Source: Eublepharis macularius | Taxonomy: Eukaryota; Chordata; Lepidosauria; Squamata; Eublepharidae | NCBI RefSeq assembly: GCF_028583425.1 | Contig: NC_072801.1 | Location: 9,196,001-9,260,000 of the forward strand | DNA: 64,000 nt | Reading direction: 5' to 3' | Shown here: positions 34,501 through 45,400 of the stretch, one piece after another | Layout: every line of letters begins with the position of its first letter | Position numbering within the stretch: position 1 is the first letter of the stretch | The notes under the pieces: generated by a model | Told to the model about the DNA's origin: nothing | Seen by the model: the letters and a program-made list of their open reading frames with translations, nothing else | The model's database searches: none | Translations under genes and position numbers: made by a program

Positions 34501-35430
34501 GGGTAGACCTGGTTAAGGTTGCACATAGTCTAAATCATAATGCAGAAAGTATTCCAGATACAACTGTGAGCTCAACAGCCCTTTCTTGCCATGTGATGTG
34601 CAGTGTAATCAATGAGGAAAAAAAGACCAACTATGGAAGGATGGATCATGGGCTGATTCTAAAATTATTTTTGAAGTTCTCCAATTTAAAATTTAAGGCA
34701 GGTGGAACAGAATCTGGGTTAAATCAATTTGTGGAACCACAGTGGAAAGGGGGAAACCTGCTCGTCCCAGCTGATGCTAACCATCCCGACTGGAGAAACT
34801 CCATGAGAACAAACGCTCACATATAGTACAGAGCCAGGACTTGTGAGTTCCCTGCAGTGCTTGCCAGAAAACCAACCTAGTCTATAAGCTATCCAACACA
34901 AGAGACTGCCGTGTCTCCTTATTTCCATTTCTGGTCACAGGCTTCCAAGATTCACTAGGCAGATTCTGCACTTATTTTTCCTCTTGCATGCCTACAGGTA
35001 GCCAAAGAAAAATCCCTTTGCCTGACTTGCACTGAGCTGGATTTCTGCAGCATCCATCATGGCTGTCAGCTTCAGAGGTAAGTATCCATTGGATTTAAGA
35101 GGAAAGCGTACCGATTTTCAGTTTTGAAGGCTGTGGTTCCCAAGATACTACAAGAATGTCAGTTTCATGAAAAAAGCATACAGTATAAATTAATGCAGCT
35201 TAACTGAAGTGCACATTTAACCAATGATCCCAGAGGATCATTCAAGGATCTCAGAGATCATGTGATGGGAAAGATTTTGTGCTGGAGACTCCGGAGAGCC
35301 GCGCCAACCAGTGGAGACATCACACGACAACATGGATCACCAACATGATCTAATTCAGTACAGAGCAGCTTCATACCCGTGAGTCCATTTAGGGTTTCCT
35401 ATCAGCACTTCTAGTTGGCTTGTTTGCTAT
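31538..35430. other. Gene-poor stretch
   Basis: No supported gene is found. The segment 32500-32665 is the inverted partner of the repeat at 28474-28990. The remainder has short open frames only. One at 33065-33316 encodes 83 residues with a hydrophobic start but no recognisable domain. Confidence 0.4.
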
Positions 35431-35433
35431 GGA

Positions 35434-35607
35434 TTTGTGTGGTGCAGCAGTTCACGAGCTGGACCGGAAACTGGGAGACTAGAGTCTGAATTCCGACTTG
35501 GCCAATGAAGTTCTGTGTGCATCTTTTTCTCTCAGCCTTACCTACCCCAGAATGAGTGAGAACATGTATGCCATTCTGAGCTCCTTGGGTAAAAATGTGG
35601 TAGATAA
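35434..35607 (+). repeat. tRNA-derived SINE interrupted by a MITE
   Basis: The head 'gtgtggtgcagcagttcacgag' and the later 'gagtctgaattccgac' correspond to the degenerate A box and B box of a tRNA-derived SINE. The remainder continues into cctcagc-like tRNA-SINE body sequence. The SINE is cut at 35607 by the hAT-like MITE, and a short continuation (gtagatagataagagc) follows it. Confidence 0.6.
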
Positions 35608-35934
35608 CAGGGCTTTTTTTCAGCTGGAACTTGGTGGAACGGAGTTCTGGCACCTCTAGAAAATGGTCACATGGCCGGTGGCCCCGCCCCCTGATCTCCA
35701 GACAGAGGGGAGTTTTGATTGCCCTCCGCACCACTGGCATGGAGGACAATCTAAACTCCCCTCTGCCTGGAGATCAGGGGGCGGGGCCACCGGCCATGTG
35801 ACCATTTTCACTGAGCGTGATTTAAACTTTAAAAAACTCCCCCCTTGTTCCAGCTGACCCAAAGTGATGTCATTGTGTGGTTCTGAGTTCCACCACTGAG
35901 TTCCACCACCTCTTTTCCCAGAAAAAAAGCCCTG
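35608..35934. mobile_element. Fold-back hAT-like MITE, copy 3
   Basis: This 327-bp element has the same orientation as copy 1, with ends CAGGGCTTTTTTTC and GAAAAAAAGCCCTG. Flanking GGTAGATA is present on both sides within a short tandem context, consistent with an 8-bp duplication. The internal palindrome is at 35660-35810. Confidence 0.78.
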
Positions 35935-36231
35935 GGTAGATAGATAAGAGCAGTTGTTGGCTGGTATAATAGAAGTCATTTGAAAATCTTTGGAACCAAA
36001 GCGCCAGCACTCCGGTGCAGCTGTACAGTGAACGGTAGCCAATGAGCCAGACAAAGTTACAAGTAGGGTGTGCAAGTTAAAATATTGCAAAGTATGCTGG
36101 TAGGGATTTGTTCAGATCCATCACACCTTGTACCAAGGCTTCCATGTCATGGCTGCTCCACACAAGGGTCATAACATCACTCATGAAGGGTCCCAAGGAG
36201 AACTGTCCATATTATAGATCCAGAGGAGTTA

Positions 36232-36565
36232 GCCGTGTTAGTCTGTAGTCACAAAATAGTAGAGTCCAGTAGCATCTTTAAGACTAACCAACTTTATCAG
36301 CTTTCGAGAACCACAGCTCTCTTTGTTAGATGCATCATCAGCTTTTGAGAACCACAGCTCTCTGATGAGGAGAGCTGTGGTTCTCGAAAGCCGACAATGC
36401 ATCTGACGAAGAGAGCTGTGGTTCTTGAAAGCTGATGATGCATCTGACAAAAAGTGCTGTGGTTCTCGAAAGCTGATGATGCATCTGACGAAGAGAGGTG
36501 TGGTTCTCGAAAGCTTATGCTACAATAAAGTTGGTAAGTCTTAAAGGTGCTACTGGACTCTGGTA
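36232..36565. repeat. Head-to-head inverted repeat with 41-bp tandem centre
   Basis: The left arm (36232-36340) and right arm (36500-36565) are inverted copies of the gagtccagtagcacc/cagtttcgagaacc repeat. Between them the 41-bp unit containing gtggttctcgaaagctgatg is repeated four times, with ttctcgaaag-type words at 36381, 36422, 36463 and 36504. Confidence 0.75.
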
Positions 36566-37333
36566 TTATCCACATTATGTCTTATTTTGTCGTGGTCTCA
36601 CTTTAAAAACATACCGCTTATTAGAAATTAACCAGCAACTCCTAATGCAATGCTTTTTTTTTTTTTTTTTGGTTAAGATTGAGTTGTCACAAAGCAGGGA
36701 GCAAGCTTTTTAGCATCTCTCCCTCGAACTCTTCATCAGCCTGAGCATTTAGTATTTGAAAAAAGAGGATAGAAAGAAAAACATTTTAGGGCATAATGGT
36801 GAAGCCCACGGTTTGTTAGGTCTTAAAATGGATAAGGTGCATTGAAGACTTTCTTGGATTAGATGATGTTGCCTGCAAAACAGGCTTGAAAAGTCATCAA
36901 AGGTTACGGGGATGGAGAAGCCTGATTAAGAATCCCGAGGAACTGGAAAGCTTTGTCACTAATTTGTAATATTTTGGTTGCTCCTAAAAGAAAAAAAGAT
37001 ATTATGCTGTTTTGGGAATTTTTCTATGTACCAACAAGGCTACCTACTGTTTTTGTCTCTTTGGGGTTCCTCAAATGGAAGAAGATGGTCTTCAAATGGA
37101 ACTTTATTTATGAGAATGTTACTTGTCCTAATAGAACACCAATTGGCATTAAGTAATTGCCAGCTTTATTAATTGAAGGACTTGCTGCTTTTTCTTCTTC
37201 AGTTCTCTGGCATACAGGATTGATCCTGGTAAGACAGTTAGTGCTGTGGAGGGGTCTGATCAACTCCTGGCTTTTGTCATCTTAAAGACCAACAAAAATG
37301 TCCAGGGACTGGCAGAATCTTTGTCACAGAGCA

Positions 37334-37335
<2 letters not shown>

Positions 37336-37365
<30 letters not shown>
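37336..37365 (+). repeat. (CT)n microsatellite
   Basis: An uninterrupted CT dinucleotide run of about 30 bp. Confidence 0.95.
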
Positions 37366-37370
<5 letters not shown>

Positions 37371-37656
37371 TAGTTCACTCTCTCCACAAGCAGGTTCAGA
37401 GCAGATAACATCAGATAAAACACACAAAAAGATAAAACATTGGTAGCATAGGAATAGATTCCAGTACATTAAAACAGCTTGAATAGAGCATAAATATTGC
37501 ACAACCTAGTTTTCAGTCAGTGGGCCCAAGGGGCAAGGTGACCAACTGCTGGATGGACAACAGAGTCAGGGGGGGCATGTGCTCCTCCCCTCCCCCGGCA
37601 GGAGGTTGGTTAGATGATTCGCCCACTTCAACCACCATAATCTAGTCCATATATTG
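37366..37656. repeat. Unclassified dispersed repeat
   Basis: The segment shares order and words with 42640-43080: 'agcaggttcagagcagat', 'aaaacaattcc-like', 'cagaaggctggtt/gcaggaggttggtt' and 'cgcccacttcaaccacca/cgcccatctcaactacca'. A third start lies at 61145-61262. It is probably the 3' part of a non-LTR element. The GC-rich hAT-like element at 37665 inserted at its right edge. Confidence 0.5.
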
Positions 37657-37664
37657 ATCTATCC

Positions 37665-38585
37665 CAGGGCCGGCGCGCCCATGGAGGCCAGGTAGGCGGT
37701 GGCCTCGGGCGCGTGTGCACGGGAGAGGCGCTGGAGGGGGTGTTGGGGGTGGAGGCGCGCGCAGCGAAGCTGGAGTGACTGGGCTGCCTTCAGCTACTGC
37801 TGCAGCCAGCCAGCCAGCCCCTTGCTGCCACCGCCTCCACACACGCCAGCCGGGCACAGCCTCTGTGCGCCGCTCAAGCAGCGGCTCGCGGCTTCTGCGC
37901 CCAGCTGGGGCGTGCGGCGGCGGCACGGAGCTGGCTGGATGGCTGCAGCAGCAGCTGTAGCCAGCCCACACCAGCTCCGCTGCGCGCTCCTCCACCCCAG
38001 CTGGGCGCAGAAACCGTGAGCTGCGGCTGGGGTGACGCACGGAGCAGCCTCCACGCGCCTCCCCAGCCCCGGCTCGCAGCTTCTGCGCTCGGCTGGGGCA
38101 TGTGGCGGCGGTGGCACGGGGCTGACTGGCTGGCTGCAGCTACTGCTGCAGCCAGCCACCTCAGCTCCGCTGCATACTCCTCCGCCCCGGCCGAGCGCAG
38201 AAGCCATGAGCTGCTGCTGGGGCGGCGCACGGAGCAGCCTCCCCGCGCCTCCCCAGCCCCGGCTCGCAGCTTCTGCGCTCGGCTGGGGCATGTAGCGGCG
38301 GCGGCACGGGGCTGCCTGGCTGGCTGCAGCTACTGCTGCAGCCAGCCACCTCAGCTCCGCTGCACACTCCTCCGTCCCGGCCGAGCGCAGAAGCCATGAG
38401 CTGCTGCTGGGGCGGCGCGCGGAGCAGCCTCCACGCGCCGCTCCAGCAGCAGCCCGCAGCTTCGGCGGTCGGCGTGCCGCCCAGCCCCCCTGCGGCGCGT
38501 GATGACGTCTGCGATGACGTCATCACGCCGCGCAGAGGCGCAAGGCACGCTGCCGCAGGCGCCAAAACCTCTGGCGCCGGCCCTG
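37665..38585. mobile_element. GC-rich hAT-like element with 190-bp tandem repeats
   Basis: This 921-bp element has ends CAGGGCCGGCGCGCC and GGCGCCGGCCCTG and a perfect 8-bp duplication ATCTATCC (37657-37664 and 38586-38593), the hallmark of hAT insertion. The inside is CpG-rich and made of about 3.5 to 4 tandem copies of a 190-bp unit (for example agctccgctgc at 37973, 38163 and 38353). Open frames inside it are composition artefacts. No transposase is present. It ends about 125 bp upstream of the olfactory receptor frame. Confidence 0.88.
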
Positions 38586-38714
38586 ATCTATCCCCATATA
38601 CACGCACAAAATGTCTGGTCTCTAGCCATTAGGACTTAACATACTGATGATTTTCAATTATTAATTATCTTTTTTATTGTTGTTTCTCATCCCACCCCCC
38701 ACCCCCAAATCTAG

Positions 38715-39652
38715 GAAAGACTGCAAACCAAACTTCTGTCCAAGAATTCATACTCCTGGGATTCACCAACCATCCTGAATTACAAATGCTTTTCTTCTTG
38801 GTCTTCTCCATCATTTACACAGTGGCTTTCATGGGGAATCTTCTCATCCTTCTGGTCATTATTGCTGACAGCCATCTTCACACACCCATGTACTTCCTTC
38901 TAGGCAACCTGTCCTTCATAGACATGTGCTATATGTCTGGTACCATCCCTCAAATGTTGGCCAACTTCCTTCGAGAGTCAAAGACCATTTCTTACAGTGC
39001 ATGCATGGCTCAGCTCTTTGCTCTTATTTCTTGTGTGGGCTCAGAGTGCATCCTCCTAGCAGCTATGGCTTATGACAGATATGTAGCTATATGTCACCCA
39101 CTTCTGTACATGGTCATTATGAACAGGAAAGTGTGCCTCCAGATGGTGGCTGCATCTTGGATGGGAGGTTTTCTGAATTCTTTTGTGCACACCCTTCTGA
39201 CATCTGCCTTGACCTTCTGTGGTCCCAAGGAGATCCGCCATTTTATGTGTGACGTTCCTCCACTCTTGGAGTTGTCCTGCACAGACACAGCCCTTAATAA
39301 TACTGTACTCCATACAGCCAGCGTGTTCATCGGCATCAGCCCCTGCTTGTTCATTGTGATTTCATACATCTTCATTGTTTTAGCCATCCTTCGGATCCGC
39401 TCCTCTGAGGGCAGACACAAAGCCTTCTCCACTTGCACTTCCCACCTGACTGTGGTCATCACGTTCTTTGGAACAGCTCTCTTTAATTACAATCGATCCA
39501 ATGCAGGCTATTCCCTGGATATAGACATCCTGGTCTCGACTCTGTATTGCATTGTAACCCCCACGTTGAACCCCATCATATACAGCCTGCGGAACCAGGA
39601 AGTGAAGGGAGCCCTCAGGAAACTGCTGTGTAGAAAGCAGGCCATGTTCTGA
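38715..39652 (+). CDS. Class II olfactory receptor (OR5V1/OR5-like), start unresolved
   Basis: This encodes a seven-transmembrane G-protein-coupled odorant receptor of the class II (terrestrial) group. Counting from the first available Met (38786), the motifs are: TM1 at 1-26 with GN at 17-18; LHTPMYFLLGNLSF at 31-44; MAYDRYVAICHPLLY at 94-108 (the OR form of DRY); KAFSTCTSHL at 212-221 in TM6; and PTLNPIIYSLRN at 259-270 in TM7. The frame is open upstream to 38714 and reads GKTANQTSVQEFILLGFTNHPELQ, the expected extracellular N-terminus with an Asn-Gln-Thr glycosylation site. No ATG precedes it in frame at the usual position. A pyrimidine tract plus CTAG at 38711-38714 could be a splice acceptor, so the start may lie in an upstream exon. 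Otherwise the gene has lost its start. There are no internal stops. Expression would be expected in olfactory neurons. The exact family assignment is from memory of OR motifs. Confidence 0.88.
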
Positions 39653-41998
39653 AACGAAACGGGACCGAGAGGCAGCAGCTGCACAGATATACTCGGGCCA
39701 TAAAACATGGGAACCATGTAGGATGGCCATTCCGGCATAGGAAATTCCAGGACATTTGGGGGTGGAATCTGGAAAGGGAATGGAGTTTAGCGGGATGTGA
39801 TTATTAGAAATAGTTATATTTCATTTGGTAGCAGAGTTACTTAGAAGCATTTTCCCCAACGTGCAGTCATTAATCCTCTGGCAATCAGCTTGTAGAAAGA
39901 GGCTTCTCTGCATGCTGGAGCCTCTGAGGGGCTGTGGGGCGACTCAGCCAGTTCCTTTGTTCTCTTTTGTTAGTCTGCCTGCTAAAGCAATCAAGGGCAA
40001 TCAAGTGCTTTTTTGTTTTCTCACCAGATGACTGTGAGGCCAAGTAGAGAGGAGAAAAAAACTCTCCAGTTTGCAGTTTAAAGCTCTTCAATTGCAGTTT
40101 AAAACTCTTCTTAAATTCAGATCTGGGCCCTATTAGAAATAGTTACATTTCGTTTGGTAGCAGATTTACTTAGAAGCGTTTTCCCCCAGGCAATCAAATT
40201 GCAGAAAGGTAGAACTTAAATTTTTTTGTGGTAGATTCCATTAATGGCAATATCTTGGAGTGGAAAAAGAGTCTTAGTCTAAAGAGTCACTTTCTCTATA
40301 AATACCATGGCCAGATAGTTCGGCAGCGAGGCTGCAAGTGTGTCTGTGGATGAGGACTTCATGGCAGGAATTCTGAGAAATACATTCTTCCCATTTGGAA
40401 GGCCATAAAGCAAGAAATCTCCCAAGAGAAATAGAGACAGAGGAGGAGTCAGGAAGCATTCCCGCCTTAGACAAGGAAAAGCAGCTTACTATCAAGAGAG
40501 TTACACATACAGACAGAGAGACATGAAGCTCCTCCGCGCCCCCCCCCCCAGTGTCCAAGGCATGCTGAGTTGCCTATTTCATCAGTGATGCCATGGAGTT
40601 CACCCTCCAGTGGTGCCATTACTTCCAAGGGAACTAATTTCTGTTGGCTGGAAATCAGTTGTAATTCTGGGAGAACTCCAAGCCCCACCAAAGGTTGGCA
40701 GCCCTAGAGACATGTGTCTTCCAGACTCCTAGCATCTGGTTGAGAGTTGCCACCATGTTACTACTGTTCTTCTCATTAACCATCCAAAAACATTAAGTGG
40801 GCTCCTGTTTAGGCAAAAAAATGATGTATCATCATTTTCCTAACCAGTGTGCCAAGAGCCAAAAATCCCCTATGCATAGAAAGCTAGTTTCCCAGGGAGA
40901 TTAGGCTAGCATCCTTTTCAGTGACTTTTTGCATTTGGGATGGGAATATGTTTGTGTTAAGGAGCTTTTGATCACATGAGAGCCCACTTACAGTCTCAAG
41001 TTGCAAAAGATCCATCTTTCTATTTTTAAAAAATAAGCAAGACTCTTGTGGCACCTTAACAAATAATATTTTATTCTAGCATAAGCCACCATAGACTGGA
41101 GTTTCCTTCTTCTGAAGTGACTAGGTCTGAAATGGGCTCTAGCCTACAAAAATATATATATGCCAGAATAAGGTTATATTAGTCCTTAAAGCACAGAACA
41201 GATTGACATGTCTGTCCCTCTGGAATTGTTATCTTTCCAGTAACAAGACCCATTTTTCTGCAAGAGAAAACTCAAGGCATGCTTATTCCACTATCAGTGT
41301 GCATGGAAAAGGGCCATTGCTGAGTGGCAGGACCTCTCCCATGAATTCAGAGGATCCCAGATCCCATTTCTCAGCATCTCTAGTTAAACTATCAGGTAGC
41401 AGGTAGCATGAAAGACCTCTCCTTAAGACAAAGCAAAGCTAGACGGAAAGTGAACATCGACCCAGATTGACAGAAGGCAAGTTTGTGTGATTGCAACAGC
41501 AGCAGTCTGACCCCCACCCCCACCCCAAGGAGGCGAAACTAGGAAACACAGTATAACCTCATGCATGCTTACTGAGAAATAGTGAGTTCCATTCTATTTG
41601 TCCCCAAGCAAATATGCCTAAGATCTCAAGTTCATGCCTGGTTCACAGATGCCTCCGAATAAGGTGGTGGTAGAAGGGAATATTTATTAATGGAGATCAG
41701 GGTGCAGAATCACCTTTTAATTTGTAACATACCACTGTGTGGTTATTAAACCAGAAATCCCGCACAGCGCTGCCAGTGAGAACCTCGCTATCTGCAGAAA
41801 GCACATTCCAGCTTTCAATATTGTTGCGCATTAAAAGTCTCCCCACGCACCGAAGCCTCGTTCAGCGCGGGAGGGGCGGGGGTCCTACGCCTTGGCTCTA
41901 TTTGCGATTAAAATTTCCCTTCCAAGAAAAAATCTGGCCAAGCAAGCAAATAAGGAACGTTCCAAGCCAGAATCCTCCCTCTTGGGCGAGGCGCAGCC
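39653..41998. other. Intergenic region between the receptor and NAGPA
   Basis: No gene is seen. It contains a local direct duplication (39804-39905 and 40133-40210), a partial inverted copy of the AGGGTTGCC MITE at about 40560-40706, a C-run at about 40540-40550, and a diverged gagtccagtagcacc-type repeat at 41030-41125. Confidence 0.5.
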
Positions 41999-42047
41999 CA
42001 TTCATTTTATTCATTTATTCATTCATTTTATTCATTCATTTTATTCC
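41999..42047 (+). repeat. (TTCAT/TTTAT)n simple repeat
   Basis: A short, imperfect run of cattttatt and cattcatt units directly upstream of the NAGPA promoter region. Confidence 0.85.
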
Positions 42048-42099
42048 ACGTGTGATGACAAAGCGGACCTCAAATCCCTACTAATTTTTGTTTAAAAGT

Positions 42100-42430
42100 T
42101 GTACAGCCAGTTCAGACCACGCAGAACCCGAAAGACGCACGCGCCGTCTTTCGCTGGACCAACCCGTCGAGCGCAACCAGGCAGAGATTTGCAAGCCTGC
42201 AGCGCCTCCCGCCGGCCACCAGAGGGCGCCGCCAGCCCGCTGGAGGGTCTCTCCCGCTGCCGCCACGTGGCCGCCTTGTCATGTGATCATGCGGCGGGCT
42301 CAAGATGGCGGCCCCCACGGAACGCCTGCCGTGCGCGCTGCGGCCGGCGGTGGGGGCTCTTCGGGCTGCTTCCTCCTTGGCGTTGCTATGCTGCCTCGTG
42401 GGGGTTCGGGGCAGAGAGGTCATCTGGTGA
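42100..42430 (+). promoter_or_regulatory. CpG-rich NAGPA promoter with two E-boxes
   Basis: A GC- and CpG-rich block surrounds the NAGPA first exon, in contrast to the AT-rich sequence on either side. A palindromic CCACGTGG is at 42263-42270 (E-box CACGTG) and GTCATGTGATCA is at 42278-42289 (E-box CATGTG). They are about 35 and 20 bases upstream of the start codon. No TATA box is visible, as expected for a housekeeping CpG-island promoter. Both resemble the MiT/TFE (TFEB, TFE3, MITF) type of E-box known from lysosomal gene promoters. That regulation is inferred. Confidence 0.65.
42305..42426 (+). CDS. NAGPA: NAGPA coding exon 1
   Basis: The exon encodes residues 1-40 plus two bases. The start ATG (42305) has a strong context (A at -3, G at +4). 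The sequence [10 protein letters not shown] continues into a Leu/Ala/Cys-rich core and a Val-Arg-Gly end, a typical signal peptide. The donor is CTG/GTGAGT. An upstream ATG at 42289 opens an overlapping frame in a different register. Confidence 0.88.
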
Positions 42431-45400
42431 GTGCCCAGCTCTAGGGAAGGGGTTTTGCAAACCTCGACTCCTTACGGGAGTCAGTCCGGGTCTCCCCCAC
42501 CCCCGTCCCATTTAGATAGTTTTTGGCCCAGTCCAGTAAAGCAGACTGAGGTGGCGGAGACGCGAGGAGACGGAATGAACAGGCCTCATGCAGGAATCAT
42601 TTTTAAATTTTATTTTATATTCCAATAAAGGTTAACTTGAATTTTTTTATTTAATTATATTCATATTCTGCTCTCCCTGCAGAGCAGGCTTAGAGTGGAT
42701 CACATCAAAGTATAAAAACACAAGGTAGTATAATAAATAAAACAATTCCAACCAATAGAACACAGTGGCATTCACATTGCAACATCCTTCAACAACCAAA
42801 ACCAGTGGGGCAGGTGGTGAACTGGTTGATGTTATACAGACCGAGGGGGACAGTATCCTTTTCCTGGCAGAAGGCTGGTTAAAAGGGGGGAGGGGAGGTC
42901 CGCCCATCTCAACTACCATATGCCTGGTGGAACATCCCTGTCTTATAGGCCTGGTGAAAAGATAGTAAATCTTACTAGGCCCGTGTTTCCACAAACAGAG
43001 AGTTACACCAGGTTGAAAAGGCCCTGGCCCTGGTCAAGGCAAGATGGATCTCCCTGGGACCAGGAACCACCAGAAATGAAACAGCTTAAATGCTCCCTGC
43101 AAGCAGAAAATCAAGACTGGTTGCATGTATTGCAACTCTTCCAACTTCATTTTTTTTTAAAAAACTTGCATTTCTCTTAATCTGCCTTTGTCACTCAAAC
43201 TCAGGTCAATGCAATCAACAGGATGGGACACCCCATAAGTGTCAGGTAACAGGTTAAATTGTAGTAGAAGAGAAAAAAAAAACCTTCTAGACTGCAAGAG
43301 ACTACATTCAGCATCAGATAATGAAAAGGGGCAATCAAGCTGGTTCATATTGCCCCAGCAGGTCCTTTAGATATGGTACTTTCATATAAGGTCTGGGTCA
43401 TGAAGGAATTTTCACAGTTATGCACAACTCCTATGATCTTTGCCACCTGTCATACTTAACAGGTTTGCTGCATTGAATGTTGAAGTCAGTTTCTGTAAAA
43501 CAAGAAATGCATTGATTTGTTATCTCTCCAGGAGCTAGATTTTAGGTCATTCACTTTAGAGAATTGCTGAACGAGAATTCAAGGAAGAAAGTCCAAAAAA
43601 GGAAGCAATTGTCTACTTCCTTGTGTATGAATTTTTAAACCTACTCTTCATAGAGAATATCTGTTCTTTCAGAAGTTACCTAACCTCCATAAATCTGTCT
43701 AATCCCTTTTTAAAGCCATCTGTGTTCCAGTCTGGAATCAGCAGCCCTCCAGTCAGCTTTGGGAGACTAACTGTTATGATGTCTAGTCATTTACGATATT
43801 GTGAAACTTTTGTCTTCATGGCATGACTTGAGCACACATTTACCCAGTCAATGTGAGGGTAGATGAAGTCACCCATTACTGCAATGTTTTCTTCTGCAAA
43901 TTCAGATGACTGTCAAGTATGCAGCAACAGCCCCTACTGACACTTCACATGGAACAGGTAGCAATTTTAAGAATACTGCCTTTGAATAGATAGCAGTTCT
44001 GAGAATTCTGCCTGGCCCTGGTCTTTAAATCTCCCACATAGTAACCTAAAGTTTTCTTCCAGGACCACATGAAAACATTTCCCTAGTGTCATTGGTTGCC
44101 AACATGCACCATGGCTGCTCACTCCTTCCCCTCTCTAGCAGTCAGTCCACCAACTTCACAGTAGGCAAGTAAGTTACCATGCAGCCAAGCTACTACATGC
44201 CACTCTCCATATTCCCAATGACTGAATTTTTTAATAGTAAGGCACAGCTGCCTCCAGCCCCAGATTGTATCAGTTAGACATCTAAGGGAAGGGTTCCTAA
44301 AAGATCATTTTCCTCTTCTTACTGCTTTCCCTCTAAAACAGCAGAGGAGCAGGACGGTTGTACCAAGCTCTTTAAACTCTCATCTATATCCTTCTGTATC
44401 CCTGCCAGCTTTTCCAGATAGAGAACAAACTTGTATCAAACACACCTGTTACTCGTGTCCAATACACAGACGTGGCACTCTGCCAAATACAGAATAGCTA
44501 CCACCCCACTTTCTTTCTACTCTTATCACCGGTTGTGCCAGTATGGTGCAGTGGTTAAAAATATCAGACTAGGATCCGGGAGACCCAGCTTCAAGTCCCC
44601 ACTCATCCATGGAAGGGTTGTTGTGTGGATAAAATGGAGAAGGGGAGAATGTTTTTTTAATATATATATTATTTTTTATTTTATTACAACAGATAACAAG
44701 CAAAAATCACATAAAGAAACAAGAACATAAACATGGGGGGAAAAAGAGCATCGAGGGAGACATACCATTTTGGACATTTTACAAAATTCTTTAAACTCAT
44801 TACATAATCAATAACTCTTCCGTAATACCCATATCTTTATTAAGTATATAACTTTGACTTTACTGAGAAGATAGCCTCATTTTTCTATTATTTATTGCCT
44901 GCCTTACAAATCTAATTTTCGAATCCACAAAGCATTAACTCTGACTTCTCTTTTACATACAGAAAGTCCATGAAAGGTTTCCAGGTCTTCACAAAGTTCA
45001 GATCAGATCAGATTCGTTTTATTGTATATGGCCATTGGCCTTCACAACGTCAAAACACTCTCAAATATCAGTATAATACATTAGCAAAATAATCAGGTAA
45101 TCAAACACTTCAAAACCACATAAAACACCCTACTAAAAAAACTTTAAAATTAATAAAACCTTCTAAAAGCAATCACAGCAAATCAATGGCTGATTCCTTT
45201 GCTCTGGTCTTCCTAGCAGCTAAAGCGAAAAGCACCAGTCTTAATGAAATAAAATAATCCTTGTCAGAGAGCATCATAACAATCTTATCAGAGTCAGACA
45301 GGGGATATAGAGCAAACAAGATCTTAGCCAGGAATTTATTCCTAGGTTCTGCATATAGAGGGCAAGCCAGGATATAATGAGGGAGGTCCTCCACTGAATG

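Noticed and set aside
37642-38632. Overlapping Ala/Pro/Trp-rich frames (up to 165 codons)
   Set aside because: They are composition artefacts of the CpG-rich 190-bp tandem repeats in the hAT-like element. The periodic similarity follows the DNA repeat, not a protein repeat.
39056-39738. Minus-strand frames of 76-122 codons opposite the olfactory receptor
   Set aside because: They are antisense shadows of the conserved receptor coding sequence.
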